The notes under the pieces are model-generated. The model made no database searches. It had not been told where the DNA came from and saw only the letters and a list, made by a program, of their open reading frames with translations. From Shouchella clausii (GTDB taxonomy: Bacteria > Bacillota > Bacilli > Bacillales > Bacillaceae_D), in contig NZ_CP019985.1 of assembly GCF_002250115.1 (NCBI RefSeq), forward strand, positions 3,596,001 to 3,660,000: a stretch of DNA of 64,000 nt, written 5' to 3'. A program made the translations under genes and the position numbers. Positions 17,539 through 25,850 of the stretch are shown here, one piece after another. How positions within the stretch are numbered: position 1 is the first letter of the stretch; every line of letters begins with the position of its first letter.

Positions 17539-17932
17539 CGCCTGCTCCTTTGTTTTTTGCAATTTTGCGTGCTCTTTGCAACGCTTCTTCTTTTGTATTC
17601 GCCACATAAGAAGCGCGCTTTGCTCCTTCTGCATAAACAGCCCAGCCATCTTCACGCTTGACAACATGCTCAGGCTTGTCGGCTGTTTTTGGTGAAGACG
17701 ACGAAGAATCATGTTTAGACGGAGTTACTTTACCATGTTTCAAAAAGTGGGCGACTTCGTTTTCGTCAGCATTTTCTTTCCATTTTTTCGCCTGTTCGGT
17801 GGCAATTGGAATGGCGCGGCTTTCAGAGTAGCCGTCTTTGACCATCGAGTTGGCCATTTCAATCGCTTTTTTGCGGACAGCCTTATCGAAATTTTTTAAA
17901 GATGAGGGGTAGTCATCCATTGTCCATGGCAT
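17522..17932 (-). CDS. DUF2188 / YdaT-like stress protein
   Basis: 136 aa from ATG 17932, behind AAAGGAGGTG; the open frame upstream has no such site. The N-terminal half (MPWTMDDYPSSLKNFDKAVRKKAIEMANSM..., ESRAIPIATEQAKKW) is the YdaT/ChaB-like helical region. The C-terminal half (REDGWAVYAEGAKRASYVANTKEEALQRARKIAKNKGAGVKI) is DUF2188. A Ser-rich linker joins them. Relatives are general-stress proteins of unknown activity. Confidence 0.8.
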   Translation of the reverse strand: MPWTMDDYPSSLKNFDKAVRKKAIEMANSMVKDGYSESRAIPIATEQAKKWKENADENEVAHFLKHGKVTPSKHDSSSSSPKTADKPEHVVKREDGWAVYAEGAKRASYVANTKEEALQRARKIAKNKGAGVKIDD

Positions 17933-18045
17933 AGCCAACACCTCCTTTTCCCTTTGTATTTCCGTTTTGCTGTCGTTCAAACATGGTTTGTTTTCATGCA
18001 CAAAGGGTATACAGGCAGCAACGAAGAGAAAGGAAGTGTAGACAA

Positions 18046-18180
18046 ATGAATGATCAAAAACAAAACAATAACCAAGAAGATAAAGGCGAGGACATTGTCA
18101 AACGCCAATTTAACGAGTCGTTGCACCAAGGAACATCCGAGGACGACAAACAAAAAAGAAAACAGCAAAAGAAAAAATAA
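18046..18180 (+). CDS. 44-aa hydrophilic protein
   Basis: ATG 18046 follows AAAGGAAG. The product is nearly all polar: Asn/Gln/Asp-rich first half and a Lys-rich tail ending QKRKQQKKK. Probably disordered. The stop (18178-18180) runs straight into the terminator hairpin that flanks repeat copy 2. Confidence 0.6.
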   Translation: MNDQKQNNNQEDKGEDIVKRQFNESLHQGTSEDDKQKRKQQKKK

Positions 18181-18382
18181 GCATGTGGCAGATCCACATG
18201 CTTGAGGTTGTCGACAAAGTCGATAACCGCCCTCAGACTGATAGAAAACGCTTGTCAGACGAGGAATGCAGCCGAGGGAAGATGCGAATAGAACGTGGGT
18301 TCATGAGCATATGAGTGAGGCAAACGACGACGTATGCGAGCGTTTTTCTACAGTCTGAAGCATGTGGCAGATCCACATGCTT
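18179..18382. repeat. Terminator-flanked 153-bp repeat, copy 2
   Basis: A 154-bp core (18204-18357) lies between two identical 25-bp copies of a terminator stem-loop (18179-18203 and 18358-18382; arms AAGCATGTGG / CCACATGCTT). The right copy is followed by TTTTT and is the functional terminator. The core starts GAGGTTGTCGACAAAGTCG and ends CTACAGTCTG. It is about 96% identical by eye to copy 3. The duplicated hairpin is unrelated to those at the other copies. Confidence 0.85.
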
Positions 18383-18433
18383 TTTATATTATGGTATACT
18401 TTATCGGAATACACAGAAAAGGATGAGGCAAAG

Positions 18434-19585
18434 TTGTCAATTTTGGATGAACAATCAGCAGTGGGCCGGGAACAAGCATTGCGCCACATTTTAAAAGGTT
18501 TTTCTGAAATTGGCGCCCTCCACGACCAGCAACAAACGGTGCCAATTGAAAATATTGCCGCCCTTAAGGAATCTGGCTATACAGCGTTGCCGGTAGAAAC
18601 GAAATATGGAGGAAGACAGATTTCCCTTAGCGAAATGCTATACCTTCAACAATTGATTGCCGAAGAGGACGGTCCGACCGCCTTGTGCATCGGCTGGCAT
18701 ATGGGGACGATGTACCAGTTGGCCGAGGAGAAAAATTGGCCTAAGCATTGGCACGAACAGATCAGTTGTGAAGTTGTCGAAAAAGGGGTTCTCCTCAACA
18801 CAGCTGCAACAGAAAAAGCGACAGGGAGTCCGACACGAGGGGGAGCTTTTCAAACGACAGCCAAGTATGAACGAGGCGAGTGGGTCCTAAATGGTACAAA
18901 AACCTTTACGACACTTGCCGAACAATTAGATTATTATTTAATTCTCGCTACTGTCGAACCAGAAAAACAGGTAGGCTTGTTTATCGTACCGCAAAACACG
19001 CCAGGAGTGACCGTCGAAAAAACATGGGACATGATGGCAATGGGTTCTACTGGAAGCGAAGATTTGCACTTAAAAAATGTCAAGCTGCCAAGTGACCATT
19101 TTATTAAAAAGCAAGAAAAGGATGGCCTGCCAACAGCATGGCTGCTCCACATTCCTGCCTGCTATTTGGGAATAGCCCGTGCTGCCATCCGAGAAGCAGC
19201 GAAGTTTGCCAATTCATATTCTCCTAATAGCATTCAAGGAACGATTGCTCAATTGCCACACGTCAAACAAAAGCTTGGTGAAGCCGCGATTTTATATGAA
19301 CAAAGCCGCCACTTCCTGTACAGTGTGGCCAATAAATGGGACGATAGCGACAAAGAAACCCGTATGCAGTTAAACACAGAATTAAAAATGGTCAAATACG
19401 CAGTAGTCAACAACGCAAACAGAATCGTCGACTTCGTAATGAGAGCTGTTGGCGCCCATAGCCTATCCAATCAGTCGCCATTATCGCGGTATTATAAAAA
19501 TGTCCGCGCTGGTCTCCACAACCCGCCCATGGACGACATGGTCGTCCAAGCCGCCGCAGAAAGCGTATTGCAAAGGGAATCATAG
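18434..19585 (+). CDS. Acyl-CoA dehydrogenase family protein (YdbM-like)
   Basis: 383 aa from TTG 18434 behind AAAGGATGAGG; the longer frame starts inside the repeat flank. FAD-dependent enzyme of the acyl-CoA dehydrogenase fold. Seen: FSEIGALHDQQQTVP, GPTALCIGWHMG, TKTFTTLAEQLDYYLI and the C-terminal helical domain with RAVGAHSLSNQSPLSRYYKNVRAGLHNPPMDD, the region that binds FAD across the dimer. A TATACT box (18395-18400) lies just after the repeat's right terminator, so this gene keeps its own promoter. Substrate unknown. Confidence 0.85.
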   Translation: MSILDEQSAVGREQALRHILKGFSEIGALHDQQQTVPIENIAALKESGYTALPVETKYGGRQISLSEMLYLQQLIAEEDGPTALCIGWHMGTMYQLAEEKNWPKHWHEQISCEVVEKGVLLNTAATEKATGSPTRGGAFQTTAKYERGEWVLNGTKTFTTLAEQLDYYLILATVEPEKQVGLFIVPQNTPGVTVEKTWDMMAMGSTGSEDLHLKNVKLPSDHFIKKQEKDGLPTAWLLHIPACYLGIARAAIREAAKFANSYSPNSIQGTIAQLPHVKQKLGEAAILYEQSRHFLYSVANKWDDSDKETRMQLNTELKMVKYAVVNNANRIVDFVMRAVGAHSLSNQSPLSRYYKNVRAGLHNPPMDDMVVQAAAESVLQRES

Positions 19586-19613
19586 CAGCCCGGATGGAAC
19601 AGCAAAGCTACAC

Positions 19614-19642
19614 AAAGCCAGCCTCCTCGTTAGGCTGGCTTT
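19614..19642. terminator. Bidirectional terminator
   Basis: AAAGCCAGCCT / AGGCTGGCTTT with a 7-nt loop, between the convergent acyl-CoA dehydrogenase and permease genes. Confidence 0.85.
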
Positions 19643-19665
19643 CCCCATTCAAGTTGCCATTCACT

Positions 19666-21060
19666 CTACCAAATCACAAGCGCGAGAATCGTTGAAACGA
19701 GCAAACCAGCAATTACAGGAATAAAACAGAGCCGCACCAAATCTTGAACATGAACGCGAGCAATACCGGCAACAGCGACGAGAGAAGACCAAGCGATCAA
19801 CGTGCCGCCGCCAACCCAAATGGCACCCATTTGCCCAATCGCTGCCAAAGTGGCTGGATCGATCCCTGAAACAGGCGCCAATGCACCAGCAAGAGCTCCA
19901 GTCAATGGCAAACCAGAAAATCCAGAGCCATCAAGGCCTGTAATCATGCCAATCATTAACAATCCAAATGCAGTCCAACCTGGTTCGGTAGGGATATACG
20001 ATTCGCCTGCTTCGACTAATTCAAATAAAAACGCTGGCGCTTCGTCAATAGCAAGAATGGCCGGGGCGAAATCGCTGCTACCGAGAAAAAAGAACCCGGC
20101 AATAGGGATGACCGGCCCCATTGCTTTAAAAGCAAACAAAAAGCCATCGACTAAATGATTGCTAACATCTTCAAACAATTGTTTTGGCCGGTAAAACAAG
20201 CTTGCCACTAGCAAGAGCAAGAGCGCTGCTCCTCCAACTAATGCAGCTCCACTGCCACCTTCCAACTGCAAATTTGTAAAAAAAGACGTATAAAGCATAT
20301 ACAAAATCACTGCTAAAAAAGCCAATGGCACGAAAGCGGCAAATAGTTTAGCCTTCCACGACACCACCGCTGCGTACCTTTGCTTGTATGGCTGCATCCA
20401 TTCCTTAGGGAAGGACGCACGAAGCTGTTCTTTCCGTCTCTGTGCCTGCAAATACAGCACGAGCATTGCTGTGCCCCCTGCAATCAAAGAAAGCACTAAA
20501 GCCCGGTCAGCAACAACAGACACAGGGACGCCAGCAGCCGTTGCGCTTAGCATAGGAGCGATTTGAATCATATAATCACTTGAAAGTGCCATGCCTTGCC
20601 CAGCGATGGCAATTGCTGCCGCTCCCACTAGAGGAGGCAGGCCCGCGCGGATGGCAACGGGGAGCAACAACGTTCCTACAAGCGGCACAGCGGGGGTAGG
20701 CCAAAAGAATAGCGATATAACATAGGTAATGGCAATGAGAATGAGGTAAGAGAGAGTGGCATTTTTCATGACTTTCCCAAATGGTTTAATCATTTGCTCG
20801 TTTGCCCCTAGGGAGTCGAGGCTTTGCAATAAGGCTGTCATAATGGCGATGATCAAAAAAATGCTAAATAATTCTCCAGCTGCCACAAGGCTCGCTGAGA
20901 AAATGGTTTGTAAGGCGGCTGCGATCGAACCACTAAAGGCATAACCAACTAAAAACGTCATAAGGATTGCAGGGACAACGACATTTTTGCGCATCAGCAT
21001 CGTACCAATAATTAGCAAAATCCCGACAAAATAAAGCCAATGCGGTGCAGTTAAGTCCAT
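19666..21060 (-). CDS. Ion-transporter-superfamily permease, 464 aa
   Basis: Start ATG 21060 (MDLTAPHWLYF) behind GAAGGATG; the open frame extends further up without a site. A very hydrophobic protein with about 11-12 predicted membrane segments. Repeated Gly/Ala-Pro motifs in each half (WPTPAVPLVGTLLLPVAIRAGLPP; MITGLDGSGFSGLPLTGALAGALAP) suggest the inverted-repeat architecture of gluconate/dicarboxylate-type (IT superfamily) carriers. Substrate cannot be deduced; a Na+- or H+-coupled organic anion is the best guess. No partner genes nearby. Confidence 0.7.
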   Translation of the reverse strand: MDLTAPHWLYFVGILLIIGTMLMRKNVVVPAILMTFLVGYAFSGSIAAALQTIFSASLVAAGELFSIFLIIAIMTALLQSLDSLGANEQMIKPFGKVMKNATLSYLILIAITYVISLFFWPTPAVPLVGTLLLPVAIRAGLPPLVGAAAIAIAGQGMALSSDYMIQIAPMLSATAAGVPVSVVADRALVLSLIAGGTAMLVLYLQAQRRKEQLRASFPKEWMQPYKQRYAAVVSWKAKLFAAFVPLAFLAVILYMLYTSFFTNLQLEGGSGAALVGGAALLLLLVASLFYRPKQLFEDVSNHLVDGFLFAFKAMGPVIPIAGFFFLGSSDFAPAILAIDEAPAFLFELVEAGESYIPTEPGWTAFGLLMIGMITGLDGSGFSGLPLTGALAGALAPVSGIDPATLAAIGQMGAIWVGGGTLIAWSSLVAVAGIARVHVQDLVRLCFIPVIAGLLVSTILALVIW

Positions 21061-21233
21061 TAGGCATCCTTCTTTCGTAGGTCGATGCAATAGTGTATGA
21101 GCTTACATAGCAATAGGTGAATGACCTAAATCTAAAGAAAAGCATTTTAACTATAATAATTAAGGTTTTTGATGGGGAAGAGATGACAAAAGCCTTTATG
21201 GGAGGGAGAGTGTCGGTGATTAGCCAGTCTCTG

Positions 21234-21299
21234 TATTGGATGATTTCATTTAGTTTAGTAGACCTTAGATGATTTGTTCAATTAAGCGTGACCTATCCA
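21234..21299 (-). mobile_element. Solo IS3-family end remnant
   Basis: About 65 bp aligns with roughly 86% identity by eye to the orfA-side end of the complete IS3 element at 32264-32330, including TTAGTAGACCTTAGA and CCTATCCA. No transposase gene is attached. Same orientation as the full element, so the two bracket the decayed prophage region. Confidence 0.7.
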
Positions 21300-21580
21300 A
21301 GTGTACCACATCAGCGATTTGTAAGATGAAATAATCTGTTCAAATTCTCATATGAGAGATTGGAAGCGGAGCAGATGCCTAGAGACTTTAGCTGGTGATG
21401 ATCCGTGTATTTTTTTCTGTTGAGTATCGTATAAGCTCTGCTATCTTTTCGATCTTAAGCGGGCACAGCCTCACAAGTTGGAACATTTGCAGCGTACTGA
21501 TGATTAATAAATAAATATGTGGCTGACATGAAATATGGCGGACATAAGAGCATCAATTTGTTAAGGGCACATATGTTCGT
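21300..21580. other. AT-rich stretch without a recognisable gene
   Basis: No open frame with a ribosome site and no clear structure. It lies between the IS3 end remnant and the xtrA-like pseudogene and is probably decayed prophage DNA. Confidence 0.5.
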
Positions 21581-21742
21581 ATGAAAGACACATCAATTAA
21601 TCTTGAGAGTGGTAGAATAGAACTGGATATTTTAAAACTTGAAAAGCCATGTCTAATTGTTGTGGCCTAAGGTAAGGCAAAATTTGCTGAGCTCCCTGCT
21701 TTTGGTGAAACAATTGTAGTAACACACATCAAAATAAGGTGA
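21581..21742 (+). pseudogene. Phage XtrA-like gene, nonsense-broken
   Basis: ATG 21581 opens MKDTSINLESGRIELDILKL, stops at TAA 21668-21670, then continues in the same frame as GKAKFAELPAFGETIVVTH. The second half is the hallmark of the small XtrA family found near the late sigma factor in PBSX-type prophages. One codon change (GAA to TAA would suffice) explains the break. A broken sigma-like gene of the same phage type is at 24.1 kb. Confidence 0.65.
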
Positions 21743-21861
21743 AAAGGTTAAAATTCACTGAGGGTAAAGAATTTTAAAAAATAATCGATGTCAAGGTTTA
21801 CTTTTTTGTAAATTATGTAGTATTATTATATGTATCTACATAATAGGAAGGGGATAAGCCT

Positions 21862-22620
21862 GTGAATATTGGTACTAATTTGAAGGATGATGCTATAAAA
21901 GACATGGTAAAAGCGTTCAGTGCAAGTACTGACGGAGAGATATATGAAATTGAAATGGGTTTTGGTTTAGAAAGAACAAGGAATTTTAAGAATGGGGTAT
22001 CATGGGATATTACTTTTAGAAATATAGCCGCGGCCGCTGTAAAACATGGCTTAGAGGTAATCAAGATTAAAAGAGGTATCTGGAACTTTATAGCTCTAAT
22101 GGATCCTAAAACAGGTTACCTGTTCGTATTTACGAAAGAAAATAATTTGGAAATGGTCATAAAAAATAGCGGGAAAAAATCAATTCACTATTTCTACGCT
22201 TTTATAGCGATGCATGACGATATAACTGCAGAATCTAGTTATAGTTGCAGTCTTATCCCTGAATTTGATATAGAATATGAAGAAAAGCGAATTATAGAAG
22301 CACAAAAAATTCTTGATGAAAACTTTTCTAGAGTAAAGCGGGTTATTTTTGTTACTAAGAAAAAAGAGATGCAAGGTATTTCAACAGTAAAAGCTAAGCT
22401 ATACGATAAAAACTTTTTTCTAGTTGATACTGAAGACTGGAGTCATTACGCATCTGATGTTGCATATGGAGATCTATTGGAAAATGATGAACTAGAGTCA
22501 CCAACTTTACCAATGTTGGCTAAAGTAAAACCAAATATAAAAGAACTTAAGCGTTCTAAAGAAAGAGAGCTTGTTAAAAAGAAGGAGAAAGAAAGAAACG
22601 GGAAGATTACATTAAGTTAG
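21862..22620 (+). CDS. DUF5986-like protein, first gene of two-gene unit
   Basis: 252 aa from GTG 21862 (behind AGGAAGGGG). Soluble, with a strongly basic tail (KRSKERELVKKKEKERNGK). From memory it resembles DUF5986 proteins (pattern GVSWDITFRNIAAAAVKHGLEVIKI...RGIWNFIALMD), which occur in prophages next to HTH/ImmA genes; not verified. The HTH/ImmA gene follows after 35 bp. A toxin-antitoxin or defence role is possible but not shown. AT-rich relative to flanking core genes. Confidence 0.6.
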   Translation: MNIGTNLKDDAIKDMVKAFSASTDGEIYEIEMGFGLERTRNFKNGVSWDITFRNIAAAAVKHGLEVIKIKRGIWNFIALMDPKTGYLFVFTKENNLEMVIKNSGKKSIHYFYAFIAMHDDITAESSYSCSLIPEFDIEYEEKRIIEAQKILDENFSRVKRVIFVTKKKEMQGISTVKAKLYDKNFFLVDTEDWSHYASDVAYGDLLENDELESPTLPMLAKVKPNIKELKRSKERELVKKKEKERNGKITLS

Positions 22621-22655
22621 AATGATTAATCCTCGTTTTTAAGGAGGAATAAAAA

Positions 22656-23837
22656 TTGCTAAAGCGGCAATTTAACGGATCAAGATTAAAAGAAGGAAGA
22701 ATATATAGAGGGTACACCATAACAGAGTTAGCTGAACACTTGGGTGTTAGTAAGCAAATGATCTCTAAATATGAAAACGGAAAGGCTATACCAACATTTG
22801 AGGCATTAGTGGGTATAGTGAATTTGTTAGAATTCCCAAGAGACTATTTTTACGAAGAACCAGTGGAAGTTAAAACAGGAAATACTTATTTTAGATCATT
22901 ACTATCCACTGGAAAAAAAGATAGAGAAATGCAGCGAGATCGCGTTAAATATTTGTCAATTTTGCGCGCCATGTTGGAGGAATATGTTGATTTTCCTGAG
23001 TTGGATTTACCTGCAATTCCAGACGAACATGAAAACGATATTGAATTTGCTGCGAAACGAGTTCGAGATGCCTGGGGATTAGGTACTCGACCTATTAAAA
23101 ATTTGGTCTATTTAATGGAAACTAAGGGTTTTGTACTCTCTTCTCTAAAATTAGATCAAAAATCAATTGATGCTTTTGGAATGCAGAGTGAAATTAACGG
23201 GAAAATTTTTTACACCATTGTCTTAGGGAATGACAAAAATTCTTTTTATAGAAGGCAATTTAGTCTTGCACATGAATTGGCTCACATTATTCTTCACGAT
23301 CCTTTTTTGAACTTGGAAGACTTAAATAAAGAAGAATTTAAGCAACTAGAGAATGAAGCAAATGAATTTGCAGCTGCATTTTTGCTCCCTAAAGAAGAAT
23401 TTATTAGAGATGTTTCCATTCATCCAACTGATTTAGAGTACTATAAAGTTCTAAAAAAGAAATGGAATGTTTCAATTGGAATGATGGTTATGAGAGCCTA
23501 TAAACTGGGTATTATCTCTCAGGGGAGTTATCAATACATGCAGAGAAGTATTAGTAAATATGGGTGGAGAAAACAAGAACCTTTTGATACGATTAAAGAA
23601 ATGGCTGAGCCAGTCTCTATACGACAAGCTGTAGAACTTTTGATCGAGAATGATTATGTTACTGGAGAAGAGCTCATTTCCAAATTATCTACTGAGTATG
23701 GTCTAACCTTATTTAGAACAGATATTGAGGAGCTATTAGCTGTAGACTCCGGTTACCTTAAATCAAAGGTGGAAGCTATACCTAATAATATAGTAAGTCT
23801 TAAAGATAGACTAGATAAAGAGCAAAAATTAAATTAA
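22656..23837 (+). CDS. XRE regulator fused to ImmA/IrrE metallopeptidase
   Basis: 393 aa from TTG 22656 behind AAGGAGGAA. An N-terminal HTH (LKEGRIYRGYTITELAEHLGVSKQMISKYENG) is followed by a COG2856-type metallopeptidase domain with HELAH (206-210) and the third-ligand region ENEANEFAAAFLLP. Such proteins bind DNA and cleave repressors, as ImmA cleaves ImmR in ICEBs1, or act as HigA-like antitoxins. Paired with the DUF5986-like gene upstream and closed by a strong terminator, so the two form a self-contained unit. Confidence 0.85.
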   Translation: MLKRQFNGSRLKEGRIYRGYTITELAEHLGVSKQMISKYENGKAIPTFEALVGIVNLLEFPRDYFYEEPVEVKTGNTYFRSLLSTGKKDREMQRDRVKYLSILRAMLEEYVDFPELDLPAIPDEHENDIEFAAKRVRDAWGLGTRPIKNLVYLMETKGFVLSSLKLDQKSIDAFGMQSEINGKIFYTIVLGNDKNSFYRRQFSLAHELAHIILHDPFLNLEDLNKEEFKQLENEANEFAAAFLLPKEEFIRDVSIHPTDLEYYKVLKKKWNVSIGMMVMRAYKLGIISQGSYQYMQRSISKYGWRKQEPFDTIKEMAEPVSIRQAVELLIENDYVTGEELISKLSTEYGLTLFRTDIEELLAVDSGYLKSKVEAIPNNIVSLKDRLDKEQKLN

Positions 23838-23863
23838 AAAAAGCTAGTCCCCACAGCCAACTG

Positions 23864-23914
23864 GAGGACACTGATAAATACGGTATTAACCGTGTTTCAG
23901 TGTCCTCTTTTTTT
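23864..23914 (+). terminator. Terminator of the DUF5986/ImmA unit
   Basis: GAGGACACTGA (23864-23874) pairs with TCAGTGTCCTC (23897-23907), followed by seven T. The 22-nt loop contains a smaller hairpin (ACGGTATTAACCGT). Confidence 0.9.
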
Positions 23915-23937
23915 ATGCAAAAAGGAGTGATTGCAGT

Positions 23938-24084
23938 ATGTTTCAGGATCAGTTGGAGTGGTGCCTGCTTGGGCATCCGGTGCCAGCAAAAAAGAAAACT
24001 AAAAAACGCAAAAGGAAGAAAAAGACGTCAAATACGCTATCTACTCGCGGTCACGTGGCGGGGCGGGCTTACCGTCAGCGATAA
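23938..24084 (+). CDS. 48-aa basic phage-type protein
   Basis: ATG 23938 follows AAAGGAGTG. The product has a lysine/arginine block (AKKKTKKRKRKKKT) and is probably nucleic-acid binding. It stands 17 bp before the sigma-like pseudogene, as in a phage late-control operon. No family recognised. Confidence 0.5.
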   Translation: MFQDQLEWCLLGHPVPAKKKTKKRKRKKKTSNTLSTRGHVAGRAYRQR

Positions 24085-24101
24085 AAAAGGGAGGGTTCGC
24101 C

Positions 24102-24630
24102 ATGCAAGATATGTACTTTTTGCTCAAATCCTATAAAGATCAGTTGCGTGTATTTAGGGCTTACTATGAGGATTTAAAGCCTCCCACGATAGCAGATAAA
24201 AAAGCCGAATCTGAAATTGTGGCCGGTATTATTTCAGATTTAGAGCATGTCATCGAGTGGCTGGAAACTGGCCGCTGCCCAGGGGCAAAGAGGGACAATG
24301 ATAGACGATCCGTATACCAGCTCACCTATCATATGGACCCAGATGCCCTTGAAATTTATGCGAAGTACGAAGAACCAGCTTTTGCCGATGAAGTAGATTA
24401 TTCGGGGCTATCTATCTGAAAGAGATCGATTGCGCATTGAGGATGCGCTATCGGTGTTGACGGAAAATGAAAAAGAAATCTTTTTAATGCACTATGCACG
24501 GAATTTGTCGCTAGGACAAATCGCAAAATATAGGAATGTAAAAAAAACGAGCGTTCAAAATCAACTAGAACGCGCAAAAAGAAAGATTAGGGAACAAACA
24601 TCATGCAGCCTTTTTGCCTTTGCCGGCTAA
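24102..24630 (+). pseudogene. Phage sigma-70-like late regulator, frameshifted
   Basis: The N-part (24102-24419, 105 aa) has SEIVAGIISDLEHVIEWLETGRCPGAKR..., typical of Bacillus phage sigma-like regulators. The C-part, in another frame, reads LSERDRLRIEDALSVLTENEKEIFLMHYARNLSLGQIAKYRNVKKTSVQNQLERAKRKI, a sigma region 4 HTH. Removing one T near 24401-24402 gives a continuous VDYRGYLSERDRLRIEDAL frame of about 175 aa. So one gene is split by a 1-bp insertion. A programmed frameshift is possible but no slippery site is evident. Confidence 0.8.
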
Positions 24631-24643
24631 AAAGGCTTTTTTT
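24606..24643 (+). terminator. Terminator overlapping sigma-like gene end
   Basis: AGCCTTTTT (24606-24614) pairs with AAAAAGGCT (24628-24636) and is followed by a T run. The stop codon TAA 24628-24630 is within the stem. Confidence 0.75.
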
Positions 24644-24980
24644 GTGGTACGATTGCCGCCTATATATGAAGGGGGTGAAAATCTCCTGTACAAAGAATCT
24701 ATTTAGGGCGTGTCGTGCGCCCTCTTTTTTGTTTGCTGCCAGCAGGGCGTTGCGCTGTAGCTTGGCCGGCCAGTGCAGTGCCTTGCTGAGAGTAGACAAA
24801 AAGAATGGGAGGATGTATCAGTTTGCGCAGTGTGAAAATGACAAAAAGCGTCTATTAGAGTGCGTATGCGTTTTATATACAAGCTTAACGGCTTATAGAA
24901 GAATGGACATGACGAAGATCTAGTCAGCAGAATGCTTGATGTTTCATATACACAGTCATATAAGGCACCAGAAAACATAA
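24644..24980. other. Phage-like stretch with no supported gene
   Basis: No frame combines a ribosome site with a plausible protein. A short GGAGG-TTG start near 24820 meets a stop after about 11 codons. Probably a decayed phage segment following the sigma-like gene. Confidence 0.45.
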
Positions 24981-24981
24981 A

Positions 24982-25007
24982 AATCCTCTGCACTTATGGC
25001 AGAGGAC
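24982..25007 (-). terminator. Terminator of interrupted membrane-protein gene
   Basis: ATCCTCTGC / GGCAGAGGA stem. On the - strand it is followed by TTTTTATG, 15 bp past the stop of the gene at 25023. Confidence 0.8.
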
Positions 25008-25022
25008 GCAGTAAAGTGTAGC

Positions 25023-25584
25023 TTATTTCGGACCATGTTGGTTGAGCATTTCAAGTAAGTATTCCAATTTTGGTAAAATACGATATCTTTGACGTTCCGT
25101 GAACATGAGTCTAAGAAGTATTATAAAAATTATACTTCCGAATGTAAAAAGAAGTACAGTTGAGAAATCAAGACCAACTATTACGACCATTACTAAAGCT
25201 AAAACACTAACAAAAAAGGGCAAAGTCGCTGCTGTAGTTTTGTATGTAGAAATTTTCTTTATCAGGTATGCTTTAATTGCTCTGTTTACGTCCGGTTCTA
25301 ATGTTTGTATAGTATTAATTAATAATGCGTGTTTACTTAGTTTTTCAAAACATTTATGGAAATGGGTCTTTTCTCAAGACAACCCAGAATGGAAACAATG
25401 GGATGCTCCTTATTTTGAGCATCATTCGCTCCCTTATGATGAGTTCCGTGAAAAAGCAGAAAACTGGGTCCAACTTTCTTACCAAATCTTCAAAGTGGTT
25501 TTGGCTAATATCGATACTATCACCGACTAAATTGTTCATCTGTTCTTCAAATTGCTTAAGTTCATGTTTCGGAAAAAATTTCAT
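25023..25584 (-). pseudogene. Small membrane protein gene split by a 127-bp insert
   Basis: From ATG 25584 the frame reads MKFFPKHELKQFEEQMNNLVGDSIDISQNHFEDLVRKL, then leaves its own sequence at 25470 for 127 bp copied from the RimJ-like gene, which shifts the frame. Past 25343 the host resumes as KLSKHALLINTIQTLEPDVNRAIKAYLIKKI... and two hydrophobic helices (PFFVSVLALVMVVIVGLDFS; VLLFTFGSIIFIILLRLMF), ending in HGPK. Removing the insert restores an uninterrupted frame of about 144 aa. Family unknown; prophage context. Confidence 0.8.
25344..25470 (+). repeat. 127-bp ectopic copy of GNAT gene segment
   Basis: Identical to 13921-14047 except one C-for-T change (25446 versus 14023). Direct orientation, 11,423 bp away. 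No inverted repeats or target duplication at the junctions; perhaps 2-3 bp of microhomology (TTC) at one end. Confidence 0.95.
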
Positions 25585-25661
25585 TTAACCAACCTCCTCC
25601 TTTTATTAATCGTCATAAATCAATTGAAATTTAATTTATAATCAAGCTGGGGGGAATAAAA

Positions 25662-25838
25662 ATGACAGAGGTATTGGCGCAAAAAAGATTGGACCAGCTA
25701 CATAAAGGCGAGATAGCGGAATACAGAGTGGTGAAGGACGCGTTTCCGATCTGCCGTGTTGTTTTACTAGCTTAAGAGGATATAAAGGACTTCAGAAGTA
25801 AGGCGCAGTACCACGAGGCGATTATTTACACGTATTAG
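25662..25838 (+). pseudogene. Small phage-type gene with internal stop
   Basis: ATG 25662 behind CTGGGGGGAAT gives 37 aa (MTEVLAQKRLDQLHKGEIAE...) to TAA 25773-25775. The same frame then goes on as EDIKDFRSKAQYHEAIIYTY to TAG 25836-25838. The continued frame suggests a 58-aa gene broken by one nonsense codon, though the 37-aa form could be real. Family unknown. Confidence 0.4.
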
Positions 25839-25850
25839 GGGGTGAACGGT

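Noticed and set aside
24603-24923. 106-aa open frame after the sigma-like gene
   Set aside because: It starts inside the upstream gene's terminator, is Cys/Arg-rich without any family pattern and lacks a ribosome site at its start.
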